The position numbers and the translations under genes are program-made. The notes under the pieces were generated by a model that saw only the letters and a program-made list of their open reading frames with translations, did no database searches and had not been told where the DNA came from. A stretch of 9,235 nt of DNA. It comes from Bifidobacterium breve (lineage in GTDB: Bacteria > Actinomycetota > Acidimicrobiia > IMCC26256 > PALSA-555). Shown here piece after piece: positions 1-6,418 of this stretch (positions are counted from its first letter, which is position 1; each line of letters begins with the position of its first letter). Location: contig CAMDCC010000103.1 of NCBI GenBank assembly GCA_945889545.1, positions 1 to 9,235 on the forward strand, read 5' to 3'.

Positions 1-131
1 AGTGGCCTGACGCGAGTGGCCTGACGCGAGTGGCCTGACGCGAGTGGCCTGACGCGAGTGGCCTGACGCGAGTGGCCTGACGCGAGTGGCCTGACGCGAG
101 TGGCCTGACGCGAGTGGCCTGACGCGAGTGG
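1..131. repeat. 14-bp tandem repeat array, nine perfect copies plus a partial one
   Basis: The unit AGTGGCCTGACGCG is repeated nine times without a mismatch (1-126) and then breaks off after AGTGG. The array starts at base 1, so it probably continues to the left and its true copy number is unknown. Read on the plus strand, each unit carries a TGA. Because 14 is not a multiple of three, every plus frame meets a stop every 42 bases, so it is not plus-strand coding. The minus strand is free of stops, but no start or ribosome binding site is visible for it here. Perfect identity between copies suggests recent slippage or expansion. It lies beyond the 3' end of the binding-protein gene, after two hairpins. 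Confidence 0.97.
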
Positions 132-155
132 GAGGCGCCTTGCGGCGCCTCCCAC
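128..155. terminator. Perfect 12-bp hairpin, possible terminator
   Basis: Arms 128-139 and 144-155 are exact reverse complements (GTGGGAGGCGCC) around a TTGC loop. On the plus strand a run of five T follows at 164-168, but eight bases after the stem, which is late for a classical U-tract. On the minus strand no T-run follows. It could end a plus-strand transcript arriving from beyond the left edge, back up the hairpin at 179-206 for the minus-strand binding-protein gene, or do both. Its first bases overlap the partial last copy of the tandem array. Confidence 0.5.
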
Positions 156-178
156 CATGTGTCTTTTTCAGCTCATGA

Positions 179-206
179 CACCGAGCCGCGCGTGCGCGGC
201 TCGGTG
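179..206 (-). terminator. Strong hairpin just past the binding-protein gene, likely terminator
   Basis: Arms 179-191 and 194-206 pair perfectly over 13 bases (CACCGAGCCGCGC and its complement), leaving only a GT at the turn, so the last one or two pairs would open. It begins four bases after the stop codon of the minus-strand binding-protein gene. No U-tract follows on the minus strand, a form often predicted in actinobacteria, so termination efficiency is uncertain. Confidence 0.6.
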
Positions 207-210
207 ACGG

Positions 211-1629
211 TCATTTGGCCTTGCCGGAGATCGGGAACCACTCCTGGCCGTCGATGAGCTGCGGGATCCAACACGGCGCGGGGATGCTGCAACCGTTGAA
301 CAGGCCATTCGCATCCTCGGGCGTGTCTGCATTCGCGACCGACACCGTCGTGAAGTGCATCTCGAGGCCCGAGTAGTAGAGCTTCTTCTTCCCGAAACCA
401 CCCTCACCCTGGGACAGGTAAGCGGCCGGGCCCTTCTTGGTCGCAAGGAGGGCCTTGTACACCTTGTCCCACGTGATGTTCTTCCCGGCCTTCTCGAGCG
501 CTGGCAACAGGAAGCTGGCGATCGTGCACTCGTTCGGTGCGAGGTCTCCTGGGTAGTTGACTCCACCGATCTCCTGAGGGCCGGACGCGCCACCGATCCG
601 GTGCTCCTTGCCGGTGAACTCGTCGAACTGCTTGCGGCACTTCGCCTCGAGATCATTGTCGACCTTGACGCCATCCTTGGTCGGCAGGGCCCGGGGATCC
701 CATGAGGTGATGCAGGTGGTCCCCTCGGCTGCCGCAGTCACACGAGTCACCGAGAACGGCGTGCAGGTGTTGGCCTGCCCGTCGATGGCGAAACTCGTGA
801 AGTTCGCGCCGACGTTGGCGGCCTCGTCGAAGAAGGCGGCCACCTGCGTGAAGGATTGAATGTTGAACACGGTGTCCACGTCGTCGGCCTGGAAGGTGGC
901 CACCGCGGCCGTCAGCTCCCGATTGACCAACCCGGAATCGGCTGCGAGCCCGTTGACCTCGATCTTGCTCACCACGTCGAAGCCGCTCTTGGTCAGAGCA
1001 GACTCGAGCGTGTCGCCGGTGGCCTTCAAGCCGGGGATGTTGCTCGAGATGATCCCGATCTTCGCCGTCTCTGGGACGGCACTTGTCTCCTGGATCAGCT
1101 CGACCGCGCCCGTTGCCGACACCTCCGCCGGCAGGCCTACCGTCAACAGGTTCTTGCCCGACGCCTTGAAGAGGTCGGTGTACCCCATGTCGCCCGAGAT
1201 GAACGGCGTGTCGTTGTCGACACTGATGCACCCGATCGACGACGTCTGGTACCCGCTGCCGTTGATCACCAGGAACGGCTTGTTGTCCTGGGTCGCCTCG
1301 GTACACACGCGGTCGAACGAGGTGGGGTCGATCGGGTCCCACCCGACTTGGATCAGGTTGACCTTCCGGCCGTTGATCGGACCGTAGGCATCCACGTACC
1401 CCGCGAGCCGATCTGTGAAGTCGGCGGTCGACTGGTTCGACACGTTGATCCCTTGTGCCCGCAACGCGTCGATGTCCGGCACGATGATGACGATGTCGAT
1501 TGCCTTCTTGGTGATGCCTTGTGGCGCCTGGCCTGCCGACACCGACGCGCCCGACGGCACGCTGAAGACAGCAGCCGCGAGCCCGACGACCGCCAGCACC
1601 ACCACGGCGCGTGCAGATCTGGATCTCAT
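211..1629 (-). CDS. Exported substrate-binding protein, ABC branched-chain amino acid type (periplasmic-binding fold I)
   Basis: This 472-residue protein is predicted to bind a small molecule outside the membrane for an ABC importer of the LivJ/urea/amide type. Residues 1-7 are basic (MRSRSAR), residues 8-24 are hydrophobic, and a plausible signal peptidase I site follows V-S-A at 30-32. No lipobox cysteine is present, which is unusual for a Gram-positive binding protein. The mature part has the alternating strand/helix texture of the family, for example IDIVIIV at 44-50, AKIGIISSNIPG at 189-200 and VDTVFNIQSF at 251-260. The length is a little above the usual 380-430. Eight cysteines (109, 134, 289, 306, 331, 368, 447, 453) could form disulfides. 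I chose the ATG at 1627-1629 because the signal peptide starts there and GGGGGA lies five to six bases upstream; an in-frame TTG at 1683 would bury the signal. It lies 57 bp after the P450 on the same strand. No permease or ATPase gene is in the window, so the ligand is unknown; a sensory role is possible. Confidence 0.85.
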   Translation of the reverse strand: MRSRSARAVVVLAVVGLAAAVFSVPSGASVSAGQAPQGITKKAIDIVIIVPDIDALRAQGINVSNQSTADFTDRLAGYVDAYGPINGRKVNLIQVGWDPIDPTSFDRVCTEATQDNKPFLVINGSGYQTSSIGCISVDNDTPFISGDMGYTDLFKASGKNLLTVGLPAEVSATGAVELIQETSAVPETAKIGIISSNIPGLKATGDTLESALTKSGFDVVSKIEVNGLAADSGLVNRELTAAVATFQADDVDTVFNIQSFTQVAAFFDEAANVGANFTSFAIDGQANTCTPFSVTRVTAAAEGTTCITSWDPRALPTKDGVKVDNDLEAKCRKQFDEFTGKEHRIGGASGPQEIGGVNYPGDLAPNECTIASFLLPALEKAGKNITWDKVYKALLATKKGPAAYLSQGEGGFGKKKLYYSGLEMHFTTVSVANADTPEDANGLFNGCSIPAPCWIPQLIDGQEWFPISGKAK

Positions 1630-1640
1630 CCAATTCCCCC
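1630..1640 (-). promoter_or_regulatory. Ribosome binding site deciding the binding-protein start
   Basis: On the minus strand GGGGGA precedes the ATG at 1629 with five to six bases of spacing. It is only a moderate match to the Shine-Dalgarno consensus, but it supports this start over the upstream in-frame TTG at 1683, which would add 18 residues in front of the signal peptide. Confidence 0.5.
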
Positions 1641-1686
1641 AATCAGGACTTTCTTGGGAAGACGTTCCCGAGTTACATACCAAACG

Positions 1687-2874
1687 CTATACACAAACCG
1701 GCAGCGTTTCGTAGCCGCGCGTCGTGGACGTCACCTGCAGCACGGCGCGTTCTTCCTCCACGGTCCACGAAGGGAACCGGGCGAGGACCTCCTCGAGCGC
1801 GACCCGGCCCTGGAGGCGAGCGAGGGCAGCACCGAGGCAGAAGTGGGTGCCGAACGCGAACGTGAGGATCCCGGTGGGCTTGCGCTGGACGGCGAAGCGC
1901 TCAGGGTGGGGAAAGCGACGCTCGTCGTGGTTGGCGGAAGCCATGCTGCACACGAGCGCGCTCCCAGCAGGAACCACGCCCCCATCGAACTCGACGTCCT
2001 CCACGGCATACCGGGCGTTCTGCATGCCCGGCGACTCGAAGCGAAGGATCTCCTCGACGGCATCGGGGATCAACGTCGGATCGTCCACGAGCAGCCGACG
2101 CTCGGCAGGGTGGTCGGAGAGGAGCTTGCCCGTCCACCCGATCAGCTTCGCCGTCGTGTCGTTGCCGGCCCCCGACAGGAGTGCGACGTTGGTCAGGATC
2201 TCCTGGCGGGTCAGCCGCCGTGTGGTGCCGTGCTCGTCTTCGAACTCGACGTGCAGGAGGGCGGTCATCAGGTCGTCGGAAGGGTTGGTCTCCCGCCAAT
2301 CGATGTACTCCGCATACAGGGCGCCTTCGAAGTTGGACCGCTGGGCGTCGCGGGGCTGTCCGGGCGTCACTCGCCCCTCGACATGCTCCCTGACGGCCTT
2401 CTGATCACCTTCGGGGATGCCGAGCATCAGGCCGATCACCCGGGACGACACGATGGCCGCGTAGTCCTTCACGAAGTCGAAGCCGTCATTCCCAACGAGA
2501 GGATCCAATGTCCCGGCACAGAAGTCCCGCACCTGCGGCTCGAGGGCGAGCATCTGCTTCGGGCTGAACACCCGAGAGAGCACGCCCCGATGCTTCGTGT
2601 GCTGTGGAGGATCCTCGAAGATGAACATCCCCGACGGGAAGTCCATGCCGGACTGGATGAACTCGAGGACGTCGGACCGGCCGTTGATGAGTCGCTGCTG
2701 ATCCACGAACGCGCGCTCGACGTCATCCGCACGCGTGATCGCGTAGAAGTCGTACCGGTCGTTGTAATAGACGGGCGCCTCGTCGCGGAGGCGACGCAAT
2801 AACGCGTACGGGTCCGTGTTGAGCTCGACATCGAACGGATCCCAATAGAGGTCCGCGGCCTGCTCGGCGCTCAT
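1687..2874 (-). CDS. Cytochrome P450, soluble bacterial class
   Basis: This 395-residue haem monooxygenase is full length for soluble bacterial P450s. The HxxxR pair of the C helix is H92/R96 (HTKHR). The I-helix oxygen-activation motif is AGNDTT at 236-241. The ExxR motif is E275/R278. The haem loop is FGTHFCLGAALAR at 341-353 with C346 as the iron ligand. All key residues are intact, so activity is expected with a ferredoxin and reductase, neither of which is in this window. The first glycine of the usual FGxG haem motif is alanine (FAFGTH), which I regard as ordinary variation. The ATG at 2874 gives a normal N-terminus (YWDPFDVELNTDPYALLRRL), but no clear ribosome binding site precedes it, so the transcript may be leaderless or the site atypical. 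It lies 164 bp after the TetR gene and 57 bp before the binding protein, all on one strand. Hydroxylation of a hydrophobic substrate is the family role; the substrate is not predictable. Confidence 0.95.
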   Translation of the reverse strand: MSAEQAADLYWDPFDVELNTDPYALLRRLRDEAPVYYNDRYDFYAITRADDVERAFVDQQRLINGRSDVLEFIQSGMDFPSGMFIFEDPPQHTKHRGVLSRVFSPKQMLALEPQVRDFCAGTLDPLVGNDGFDFVKDYAAIVSSRVIGLMLGIPEGDQKAVREHVEGRVTPGQPRDAQRSNFEGALYAEYIDWRETNPSDDLMTALLHVEFEDEHGTTRRLTRQEILTNVALLSGAGNDTTAKLIGWTGKLLSDHPAERRLLVDDPTLIPDAVEEILRFESPGMQNARYAVEDVEFDGGVVPAGSALVCSMASANHDERRFPHPERFAVQRKPTGILTFAFGTHFCLGAALARLQGRVALEEVLARFPSWTVEEERAVLQVTSTTRGYETLPVCV

Positions 2875-2960
2875 CGGATCGGGAGCGTATCGGGCTGTTT
2901 GCGCGGTAAGGCCGGCAGGCTCGTGTGTCCAACCGCCGCATCTCGGCAGTTAGACGCCGT

Positions 2961-3030
2961 GGACCAGCAGCCAGGGGACCAGCAGCCAGGGGACCACCAG
3001 CCAGGGGACCACCAGCCAGGGGACCACCAG
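2961..3030. repeat. 15-bp tandem repeat array, four full copies plus a 10-bp partial
   Basis: Units begin at 2961, 2976, 2991, 3006 and 3021. The first two read GGACCAGCAGCCAGG and the next ones GGACCACCAGCCAGG, so the array has two blocks differing by one base. It occupies much of the 164-bp gap between the TetR stop (3039) and the P450 start (2874), beginning eight bases past the TetR stop on that strand. The period is a multiple of three and open in several frames, but no credible gene runs through it. It could affect readthrough from tetR into the P450 gene or simply be a slippage-prone minisatellite. Confidence 0.95.
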
Positions 3031-3038
3031 TCCGCTGC

Positions 3039-3686
3039 TCAGCTAGTGGCCTCGGGTCGCAGGCCCTGAACGATGAGCTTCTTGTAGAACGCGCCGAGGG
3101 CATCGTGCGAGAGGCGGCCGGTGGGGCGGAACCAACGGCTGGTGCTGTTGAGCAGCTCAAAGATGCTGTTCGTCGCGACTCCGGGGTCGGTCGTCGGGTC
3201 GAAGTGGCCCTCGGCGATGCCCTGCTCGACGATCTTCCGCACGTATTGGTGCATCTGGTTGCGCATCTCCATCACCGCCGCGCGTCGCTGATCGGTGAGC
3301 AGCCGTACGTCGCGCTCAGTGACGCGCGCGTACTGGGGCGTCGATGGGATCGTGGCCATCCAGCGCTCGATGAACGCGCCGATGCGTGCCGGTGCGTCGG
3401 CCGCACGCGTCGCGTCGTCCTCGTCGAGGGTGGCGAGACCGGTGCTGTGACCGGCGACGCTCAATGCGTAGAGCAGGTCCTCTTTTGTCTCGATGTAGTA
3501 GTAGAGGCTGCCTTTGAGGATGCCGACACGGTTAGCGATGTCCTCGATCCGGGCTGCCTGGTAGCCCTTCTCCTGGAAGACCTCTCCCGCGGCGTCGAGG
3601 ATCTCGTGCCAGCGCGCACCGTTCAACGTGCCCTTCGGAGGTGCTGGGGCGACGGTGATCGACTCCGGATCGTGCTGCGTGACCAC
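3039..3686 (-). CDS. TetR/AcrR-family transcriptional regulator
   Basis: A predicted DNA-binding repressor of about 215 residues from the chosen start. A TetR N-terminal domain begins near residue 25: helix 1 is ARWHEILDAAGEVFQEKGY, and the helix-turn-helix spans about 46-66 (IEDIANRVGILKGSLYYYIETKEDLL), with the characteristic GSLYYY segment. The remaining 130 residues are mostly helical, as expected for the effector and dimer domain. The pattern resembles the KstR2/FadR-type TetR proteins that sense acyl-CoAs, but I cannot assign a ligand. Starts are ambiguous: in-frame GTG codons lie at 3758, 3716 and 3686. I prefer 3686 because AGCGGG lies six bases upstream and the N-terminal tail before the DNA-binding domain is already long. 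The gene is divergent from the CoA-transferase, with an inverted repeat between them, so it probably controls that promoter and its own. Its 3' end runs into the 15-bp repeat array. Confidence 0.9.
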   Translation of the reverse strand: MVTQHDPESITVAPAPPKGTLNGARWHEILDAAGEVFQEKGYQAARIEDIANRVGILKGSLYYYIETKEDLLYALSVAGHSTGLATLDEDDATRAADAPARIGAFIERWMATIPSTPQYARVTERDVRLLTDQRRAAVMEMRNQMHQYVRKIVEQGIAEGHFDPTTDPGVATNSIFELLNSTSRWFRPTGRLSHDALGAFYKKLIVQGLRPEATS

Positions 3687-3712
3687 GTGAATCCCGCTCT
3701 CTGTGCGCGTGC

Positions 3713-3786
3713 ACACTGTTCTTGACACGCGTAGGTGGTGGCTGATGCAATCGAACACAAGTTTGACACCGCCGCACGAACAGTGT
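3713..3786. promoter_or_regulatory. Spaced inverted repeat in the TetR/CoA-transferase divergent region, candidate operator
   Basis: ACACTGTTC at 3713-3721 is the exact reverse complement of GAACAGTGT at 3778-3786, with 56 bp between them. TTGACAC occurs twice on the plus strand, at 3722-3728 and 3763-3769, and GACAC at 3765-3769 pairs with GTGTC at 3783-3787. Both TTGACA boxes could be -35 elements; the first has only a weak -10 candidate (TGCAAT at 3746-3751, 18-bp spacing) and the second has none that convinces me. The region lies between the likely TetR start and the CoA-transferase start, where an autoregulatory TetR operator would be expected. Confidence 0.45.
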
Positions 3787-3860
3787 CGTCACTCGCGCGC
3801 GCAGGGTCGGTTAGGAAAGAGGTATTGGACGGACGCGTGTTCGCGCGGTTCTCACTCGGC

Positions 3861-3867
3861 GAAGGGA
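3861..3867 (+). promoter_or_regulatory. Ribosome binding site deciding the CoA-transferase start
   Basis: GAAGGGA lies six bases before the ATG at 3874. It supports that start over the in-frame upstream GTG at 3703, whose 57 extra residues are unlike any CoA-transferase and would overlap the regulatory region. Confidence 0.75.
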
Positions 3868-3873
3868 TCAGAC

Positions 3874-6381
3874 ATGCCAGGGGCTTGCACCGGAGTGAGG
3901 GTGCTGGATCTCAGTCAGGGGCTGGCCGGGCCGCTGGCCACGAGGGTCCTCGCCGACTTCGGCGCTGAGGTCATCCGGGTCGAACCGCCCGAGCAGGGCG
4001 CGGAGTGGGAGACCCCCGGAGAGCTCCTCGTCAATCGTGGCAAGAAGAGCATCGGCTTGGATGTGCTCACCGCGGCCGGGAAGGACGCAGTCCACGCGCT
4101 CGTTCGCAGCATGGACGTCGTGGTCGAGTCAATGAAGCCCGGCGAGGCGGATCGAGCCGGCATCGGGTACGAGGCCCTCGCCGCGCTCAACCCCTCGCTC
4201 GTCTACTGCTCGATCACCGGGTACGGATCGTCAGGTCCCTTCGCGCAAGTGGCCGCCGACGACGGCCTGGCGATGGCCAAGGCCGGGATTTTTCGGGATC
4301 AGCCCGGCTGGTACCACGACGGCCGGCGGCCAGTGTTTCGGGCCAGCAAGGACGGGTCGTACTTCTCCGCGATGCTCGCGATCCAAGGCATCCTCGCCGC
4401 GCTGCGGGCCCGCGACCTGACCGGCAGGGGACAGCGGGTGGAGACGAACCTCTTGCAGGCCCTCGCGTGCCGCCAGAACCCCCAGGTTCGCTGGTTGCTG
4501 CGCGACGGCGAAGCGCTTCCGCCGGATGACGTGAAGGCGAGCGCGGTCCCCGACGCGATCAACCCCTTGGCCCATCATCGCGACCCGAGAGATGTCAGTC
4601 CCATCGGGATGCTGGTGGAGTGCAAGGACGGGCGCTGGATCATGCACTCCCTGACCGAGCCGCACTTCTACCCGGCCTGGATCAAGACGATCGGGTTCGA
4701 CTGGATCTGGGACGACGAGCGCTTCAAGGGCGCACCCCATCAGTTCCCTGACACCGCGACCAAAGACGAGCTGCTCGCGCTCATCGAGCAGCGATTGAAG
4801 GAGAAGACCGCTGAAGAGTGGATCGAGCTGTACCTCGCCAACGGCAACGTGTGCGCCGACATCATCCAGACGACGCAGGACGCGCTGCGCCACCGTCAGG
4901 TGGTGGCAGCCGGATACAACGTCGAGGTCGATGATCCAACCCATGGGCGCATCCTCGAAGTCGGGCCGCTGGCCAGGATCCCGAATGCCGTGGCCTCGGT
5001 GCAAGCGTCGGCGCCGCGTCCTCGAGAGCACACCGACGAGATCCTGAGCGCAGTGGTCGCGCCCGTTCCCGAGCGTGCACCTGGGCGCACGGATCTCGCC
5101 GGACCTCTCGACGGGATCACGATCGTGGAATGTGCGTACTACTACGCCACGCCGTTCGCGACCGCGCTGCTCGCCGAGCTCGGCGCTCGCGTCATCAAGA
5201 TCGAGCCCGTGTACGGAGACCCGTACCGCGCGCTTGCTCGTGGCACTGGCGACCCGATCAAGAATCTCGGCCAGAACAACATGGTCCGCGCGATGCAGGG
5301 CAAGGAGTGCATCTCGCTCAACCTCAAGGACGAGCGCGGCAGGGAGATCGTGCATCGGTTGGTGGCAGAGGCAGACGTGTTCGTGCACAGCTTCCGCCCC
5401 GGCGCCCCGGAATCGTTGGGCATCGACTATGAGACGCTGCGAAAGCTCAATCCGCGTCTCGTGTACCAGTACGCATCGTCGTATGGGTCGGTCGGCCCGT
5501 ACGCCCGTCAGCCGGCAATCGACCCGGTCATCGCGGCGTTCACCGGGCAGACCGCGTATCAAACCGGCGACGGCAACGGCCCACTTCGCGAGAACGGTGC
5601 CGATCCCGTTGCCGCAGCCGGACATGCTGCCGCGATGATGTTGGGCCTCTTCGCTCAGCACCGCACGGGTGAGGGCCAGCTGGTCGAGTCCGCGATGATC
5701 CTGTCGAACCTCTATATCAACTTCGAGGATGCGCTCTCGTACGAAGGGAAGCCGTCTCGTCCACCGGTCGACCAACGACAACTGGGCACCGGCGCGACCT
5801 ACCGGCTCTATGAGACGGCGCGAGTCGGGCCCGAGTTCACGCCGGAGACCTCTGCGAACGCTGATCCGCACTGGGACTTCCTCGCCGCGAAGAGCGACGA
5901 CGAGTGTGCCCAGCTCTGTCAGGTCGCCGGTCGAGATGACATCGCCGCGGATCCACGGTTTGGAAGCGCCGCCGCTCGCGCCGAGCACCGCGCCGAGTTG
6001 GAGGCGGTCTTGGAAGAGCTCTTCCTCACACGGACCGCGCAGGCCTGGGAGACGGAGCTACTGGGAGTCGGAGTCGGTTGCGTCACGGCCGACGCGGTGT
6101 CCCACTTTGCCTTCCTGTACGAGGACGAACAGGCCAAGGCGATCGACTACATGGTGCGAGCCGAGCACCCGAGCTTCGGCGGTACGTACTGGCGTTACGC
6201 GCCATTGCTCCAATTCTCCGCGACGCCGGGTCTCGCGCGGCCGTACTGCGAGCAAGGGGAGTACACGCGCTCCATCCTCGACGAGCTCGGATTCAGCGAA
6301 GCGGAGATGGCTGACCTCCGAGAGGCGAAGGTCGTCGCGTGGCCAGTCGACGAGTCCGAACCGGTGTCAGCGAGCGCTTGA
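3874..6381 (+). CDS. Double-domain class III (CaiB/BaiF, formyl-CoA-transferase family) CoA-transferase
   Basis: An 835-residue protein of two fused family III CoA-transferase domains, where single members are about 380-450. Domain 1 (about 5-395) begins GVRVLDLSQGLAGPLATRVL and keeps LTGRGQRVE at 182-190. Domain 2 (about 409-822) begins DGITIVECAYYYATPFATAL and keeps RTGEGQLVE at 597-605. The family moves CoA between carboxylic acids through an aspartyl thioester. Counting back from the TGxGQ motif as in oxalate formyl-CoA transferase, domain 2 has D577 exactly at the catalytic position (21 residues before the Thr), whereas domain 1 has S162 there, with D160 two residues earlier. Domain 2 also carries an insert-like stretch at about 649-668 where relatives have a short YxTxDGW segment. 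The fused design and the single active Asp in the second half recall DddD, a DMSP CoA-transferase/lyase, but nothing else here supports DMSP use. It is divergent from the TetR gene and followed 37 bp later by a cupin, probably in one transcript. Acyl donor and acceptor are unknown. Confidence 0.93.
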   Translation: MPGACTGVRVLDLSQGLAGPLATRVLADFGAEVIRVEPPEQGAEWETPGELLVNRGKKSIGLDVLTAAGKDAVHALVRSMDVVVESMKPGEADRAGIGYEALAALNPSLVYCSITGYGSSGPFAQVAADDGLAMAKAGIFRDQPGWYHDGRRPVFRASKDGSYFSAMLAIQGILAALRARDLTGRGQRVETNLLQALACRQNPQVRWLLRDGEALPPDDVKASAVPDAINPLAHHRDPRDVSPIGMLVECKDGRWIMHSLTEPHFYPAWIKTIGFDWIWDDERFKGAPHQFPDTATKDELLALIEQRLKEKTAEEWIELYLANGNVCADIIQTTQDALRHRQVVAAGYNVEVDDPTHGRILEVGPLARIPNAVASVQASAPRPREHTDEILSAVVAPVPERAPGRTDLAGPLDGITIVECAYYYATPFATALLAELGARVIKIEPVYGDPYRALARGTGDPIKNLGQNNMVRAMQGKECISLNLKDERGREIVHRLVAEADVFVHSFRPGAPESLGIDYETLRKLNPRLVYQYASSYGSVGPYARQPAIDPVIAAFTGQTAYQTGDGNGPLRENGADPVAAAGHAAAMMLGLFAQHRTGEGQLVESAMILSNLYINFEDALSYEGKPSRPPVDQRQLGTGATYRLYETARVGPEFTPETSANADPHWDFLAAKSDDECAQLCQVAGRDDIAADPRFGSAAARAEHRAELEAVLEELFLTRTAQAWETELLGVGVGCVTADAVSHFAFLYEDEQAKAIDYMVRAEHPSFGGTYWRYAPLLQFSATPGLARPYCEQGEYTRSILDELGFSEAEMADLREAKVVAWPVDESEPVSASA

Positions 6382-6418
6382 ACGACCGTCTTCGAGCAGG
6401 CGCAGGAAGGCCCTCAGC

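Noticed and set aside
1..131. Tandem array as a CRISPR
   Set aside because: There are no spacers; units are directly contiguous and 14 bp long.
1656..1669. Short palindrome GGGAAGACGTTCCC between the P450 and binding-protein genes as a terminator or operator
   Set aside because: Only five paired bases on each side and no T-run; chance occurrence is likely in GC-rich DNA.
856..2802. Long plus-strand open frame (648 codons) across the binding protein and P450
   Set aside because: It is antisense to two well-supported genes, its translation is Arg/His/Val/Asp-rich without motifs, and no ribosome binding site precedes it. It is a GC-bias shadow.
2961..3030. 15-bp array as a coding pentapeptide repeat (GPLAG-type on the minus strand)
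   Set aside because: The TetR frame ends before it and no start or ribosome binding site leads a frame through it into a plausible protein.
3763..3791. TTGACA at 3763-3768 as the CoA-transferase promoter
   Set aside because: No acceptable -10 hexamer lies 16-18 bp downstream, so I did not call a promoter.
3703..3873. Upstream extension of the CoA-transferase from an in-frame GTG at 3703
   Set aside because: The added 57 residues have no family similarity and overlap the divergent regulatory region; the site GAAGGGA points to the ATG at 3874.
3735..3968. Small plus-strand frame with an AGGAAAGAGG-like site before a TTG near 3825, as a leader peptide
   Set aside because: It runs out of frame into the CoA-transferase gene, and nothing in its sequence suggests attenuation or a conserved peptide.
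4231..5988. Minus-strand open frame (585 codons) inside the CoA-transferase gene
   Set aside because: Antisense shadow of a gene whose family motifs are clear throughout; no recognisable domains.
3874..6381. Naming the fused CoA-transferase DddD (DMSP lyase)
   Set aside because: Only the architecture and the position of the single catalytic Asp are alike; no DMSP transporter or ddd neighbour is present, and I cannot run a phylogeny.
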